A stretch of 6,975 bases of DNA, taken from positions 1 to 6,975 of the forward strand of contig CAJMRZ010000076.1 in the NCBI GenBank assembly GCA_905215945.1. The letters run 5' to 3'. This DNA is from an uncultured bacterium (GTDB taxonomy: Bacteria > Actinomycetota > Coriobacteriia > Coriobacteriales > Coriobacteriaceae). The notes below the pieces were generated by a model. That model saw only the letters and a program-made list of their open reading frames with translations. It did no database searches and was not told the DNA's origin. This document shows, piece after piece, positions 5,549 through 6,975 of this stretch; position 1 is the first letter of the stretch, and every line of letters starts with the position of its first letter. A program made the position numbers and the translations under genes.

Positions 5549-6886
5549 TTAGGGAAGTTCGCGCTTGACAACCTCGACGATGTCGTCGACAACGCGCTGG
5601 GTCAGCTCGTGCGTCTCGGCCTCGGCCATCACACGGACCAGCGGCTCGGTGCCGCTCGGGCGCACCAGAATGCGGCCGCGGCCGTCAAGCTCCTTCTCGG
5701 CAGCAGCGACGGCATCCCAGATGGGCTGGCAATCGTCCAGACCAGCCTTGTTGTCCGAATGCACGTTGACGAGTACCTGCGGGTACTTCTTCATGATGCC
5801 GGCAAGGTCGGTGAGGGTACGACCGGTGCGCTTGAGCACGGCCAGCAGCTGCAGAGCCGTCACCAGGCCGTCACCGGTGGTGTTGTGCTCCAGGAAGATG
5901 ATGTGGCCGGACTGTTCGCCGCCGATGACGGCGCCGTCCGCGAGCATGCGCTCAAGAACATAACGGTCGCCCACGGCGGTCTGGACCATCTCGAAGCCCT
6001 GCTCCTTCATAGCGATGGAGAAGCCCAGGTTGCACATGACGGTCGAGACGATCTCGGAGTTGGCGAGCTTGCCGCGAGCGGCAAGGTCAGAACCGCAGAT
6101 AGCCAGGATGTAGTCACCGTCGATCTCATTGCCCTCGCTGTCCACGAACAGCACACGGTCGGCGTCGCCGTCGTGGGCCAGGCCGATATCGGCGTGGGTG
6201 CGCAGCACGAGCTCGCGCAGGGGCTCAAGGTGAGTGGAGCCGCACTCGACATTGATGTCGGTGCCGCAGTAATCGGTGTTGATGGCATGGACCGTGGCAC
6301 CCAGGCGCTGCAGCGCGGCGGGCGTGGTCTGGCAGGAAGCACCGTGACCGCAGTCGACGGCAACGACCAGGCCATCGAGCCTCAGGCCATCAAGCGTATC
6401 GATGGCGTGGTCGACGTATGCCTTGCGGGCGTCCTTCATCTTGATGATGTGGCCCACGCCGGCACCGGTCGGCAGCGTATCGGCAGCCATGGCTTCCTCG
6501 GACATGACCCAGGCGCTGATCTCTTCCTCGACAGCATCGGGAAGCTTCATGCCCTTGCGGCTAAAGAACTTGATGCCGTTGAACTCCGGCGGATTGTGCG
6601 AAGCGGAGATGACGATGCCGCCGTCGAGCTCGTTCTGAACGGTGAGCAGCGCCACGGCAGGCGTGGGGATAACGCCGCAGCAATGAGGACGGCCGCCCTC
6701 GGCCATGATACCGGCGGTCAGAGCACTCTCGAGCATGGTGCCCGAAAGGCGCGTGTCACGGCCGATGCAGATGTCCGGACCAAGAAACTTGGTCGCCGCG
6801 CGACCCAGGCGAAACGCGAGGTCGCACGAGAGGTCGGCATTGGCGACGCCACGGACGCCGTCGGTACCGAAGATGTTCTGGGGCAT
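5549..6886 (-). CDS. glmM: Phosphoglucosamine mutase
   Basis: GlmM interconverts glucosamine-6-phosphate and glucosamine-1-phosphate in the cytosol, the step before GlmU on the way to UDP-GlcNAc for peptidoglycan. The protein has 445 residues, typical for the family. It starts with the signature FGTDGVRGVAN (6-16). It contains the phosphoserine loop ISASHNPP (93-100, catalytic S96), the Mg-binding loop DGDADR (239-244), the sugar-binding GGEQSGH (322-328) and the phosphate-binding RPSGTEP (409-415). All four active-site elements are intact, and the sequence favours GlmM over PgcA or ManB. The ATG at 6886 has AAGGAG (6894-6899) 7 nt upstream. It lies upstream of crr and nagB on the same strand. 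A terminator further upstream suggests a promoter of its own in 6900-6935, though no clear one is seen. It should be essential. Confidence 0.97.
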   Translation of the reverse strand: MPQNIFGTDGVRGVANADLSCDLAFRLGRAATKFLGPDICIGRDTRLSGTMLESALTAGIMAEGGRPHCCGVIPTPAVALLTVQNELDGGIVISASHNPPEFNGIKFFSRKGMKLPDAVEEEISAWVMSEEAMAADTLPTGAGVGHIIKMKDARKAYVDHAIDTLDGLRLDGLVVAVDCGHGASCQTTPAALQRLGATVHAINTDYCGTDINVECGSTHLEPLRELVLRTHADIGLAHDGDADRVLFVDSEGNEIDGDYILAICGSDLAARGKLANSEIVSTVMCNLGFSIAMKEQGFEMVQTAVGDRYVLERMLADGAVIGGEQSGHIIFLEHNTTGDGLVTALQLLAVLKRTGRTLTDLAGIMKKYPQVLVNVHSDNKAGLDDCQPIWDAVAAAEKELDGRGRILVRPSGTEPLVRVMAEAETHELTQRVVDDIVEVVKRELP

Positions 6887-6935
6887 AGGATTGCTCCTTC
6901 CCTAGCAGGCGATATGCAACCGCCCACCCTAGTCG

Positions 6936-6975
6936 AAAAAGAAAAGCGGGACCCGCCGAGGAATCGGCAGGGCCC
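6936..6975 (-). terminator. Terminator of an unseen upstream minus-strand gene
   Basis: On the minus strand GGGCCCTGCCGA pairs with TCGGCGGGTCCC (plus 6964-6975 and 6948-6959). The 12-bp stem has one mismatch and one wobble, with a TTCC loop, followed by GCTTTTCTTTTT (6936-6947). It touches the window edge, so the stem may be longer. It separates glmM from whatever gene lies to the right. Confidence 0.8.

Overview
The window reads as chromosomal DNA from a GC-rich Gram-positive bacterium of the Actinobacteriota. A gut coriobacterium such as Collinsella is the best guess. That rests on protein style (a Bacillus-type short NagB, a large ATPase regulator ending in a SARP/BTAD module, a free-standing glucose-type IIA) and on GC-rich coding DNA with clear Shine-Dalgarno sites. 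It is an inference, not the result of a search.

Layout, left to right. Positions 1-77 (minus strand) hold the first 25 codons of a small excisionase-like helix-turn-helix protein in AT-richer DNA. It runs off the left edge and may mark a mobile element or its remnant. A GC-rich hairpin (121-141) follows, then yhbY (163-462, plus), a small CRM-domain ribosome-assembly factor with a strong terminator at 500-533. Converging on it from the other strand is a 999-residue transcriptional regulator (532-3531, minus), with a MalT-like STAND ATPase domain, a long helical middle and a C-terminal SARP-type winged helix plus BTAD domain. Upstream of it lie about 390 bp of gene-free, lower-GC DNA with several short repeats.

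The right half is a same-strand (minus) amino-sugar block. glmM (5549-6886) makes glucosamine-1-phosphate for cell-wall precursor synthesis. crr (4980-5477) is a PTS EIIA-Glc protein. nagB (3980-4708) deaminates glucosamine-6-phosphate to fructose-6-phosphate and ends in a clear terminator (3919-3947). GlmM and NagB draw on the same metabolite, GlcN-6-P, for synthesis and breakdown, and the IIA protein links to PTS sugar uptake. Each gene has its own ribosome binding site. Gaps of 71 bp (glmM to crr) and 271 bp (crr to nagB) hold a promoter-like sequence and prominent inverted repeats, so the genes may be separately controlled. A terminator at the right edge (6936-6975) closes an unseen upstream minus-strand gene.

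No undescribed system is evident. The points most worth a second look are the excisionase-like fragment at the left edge, the STAND-SARP regulator with its non-canonical Walker B, and the structured leader between crr and nagB.
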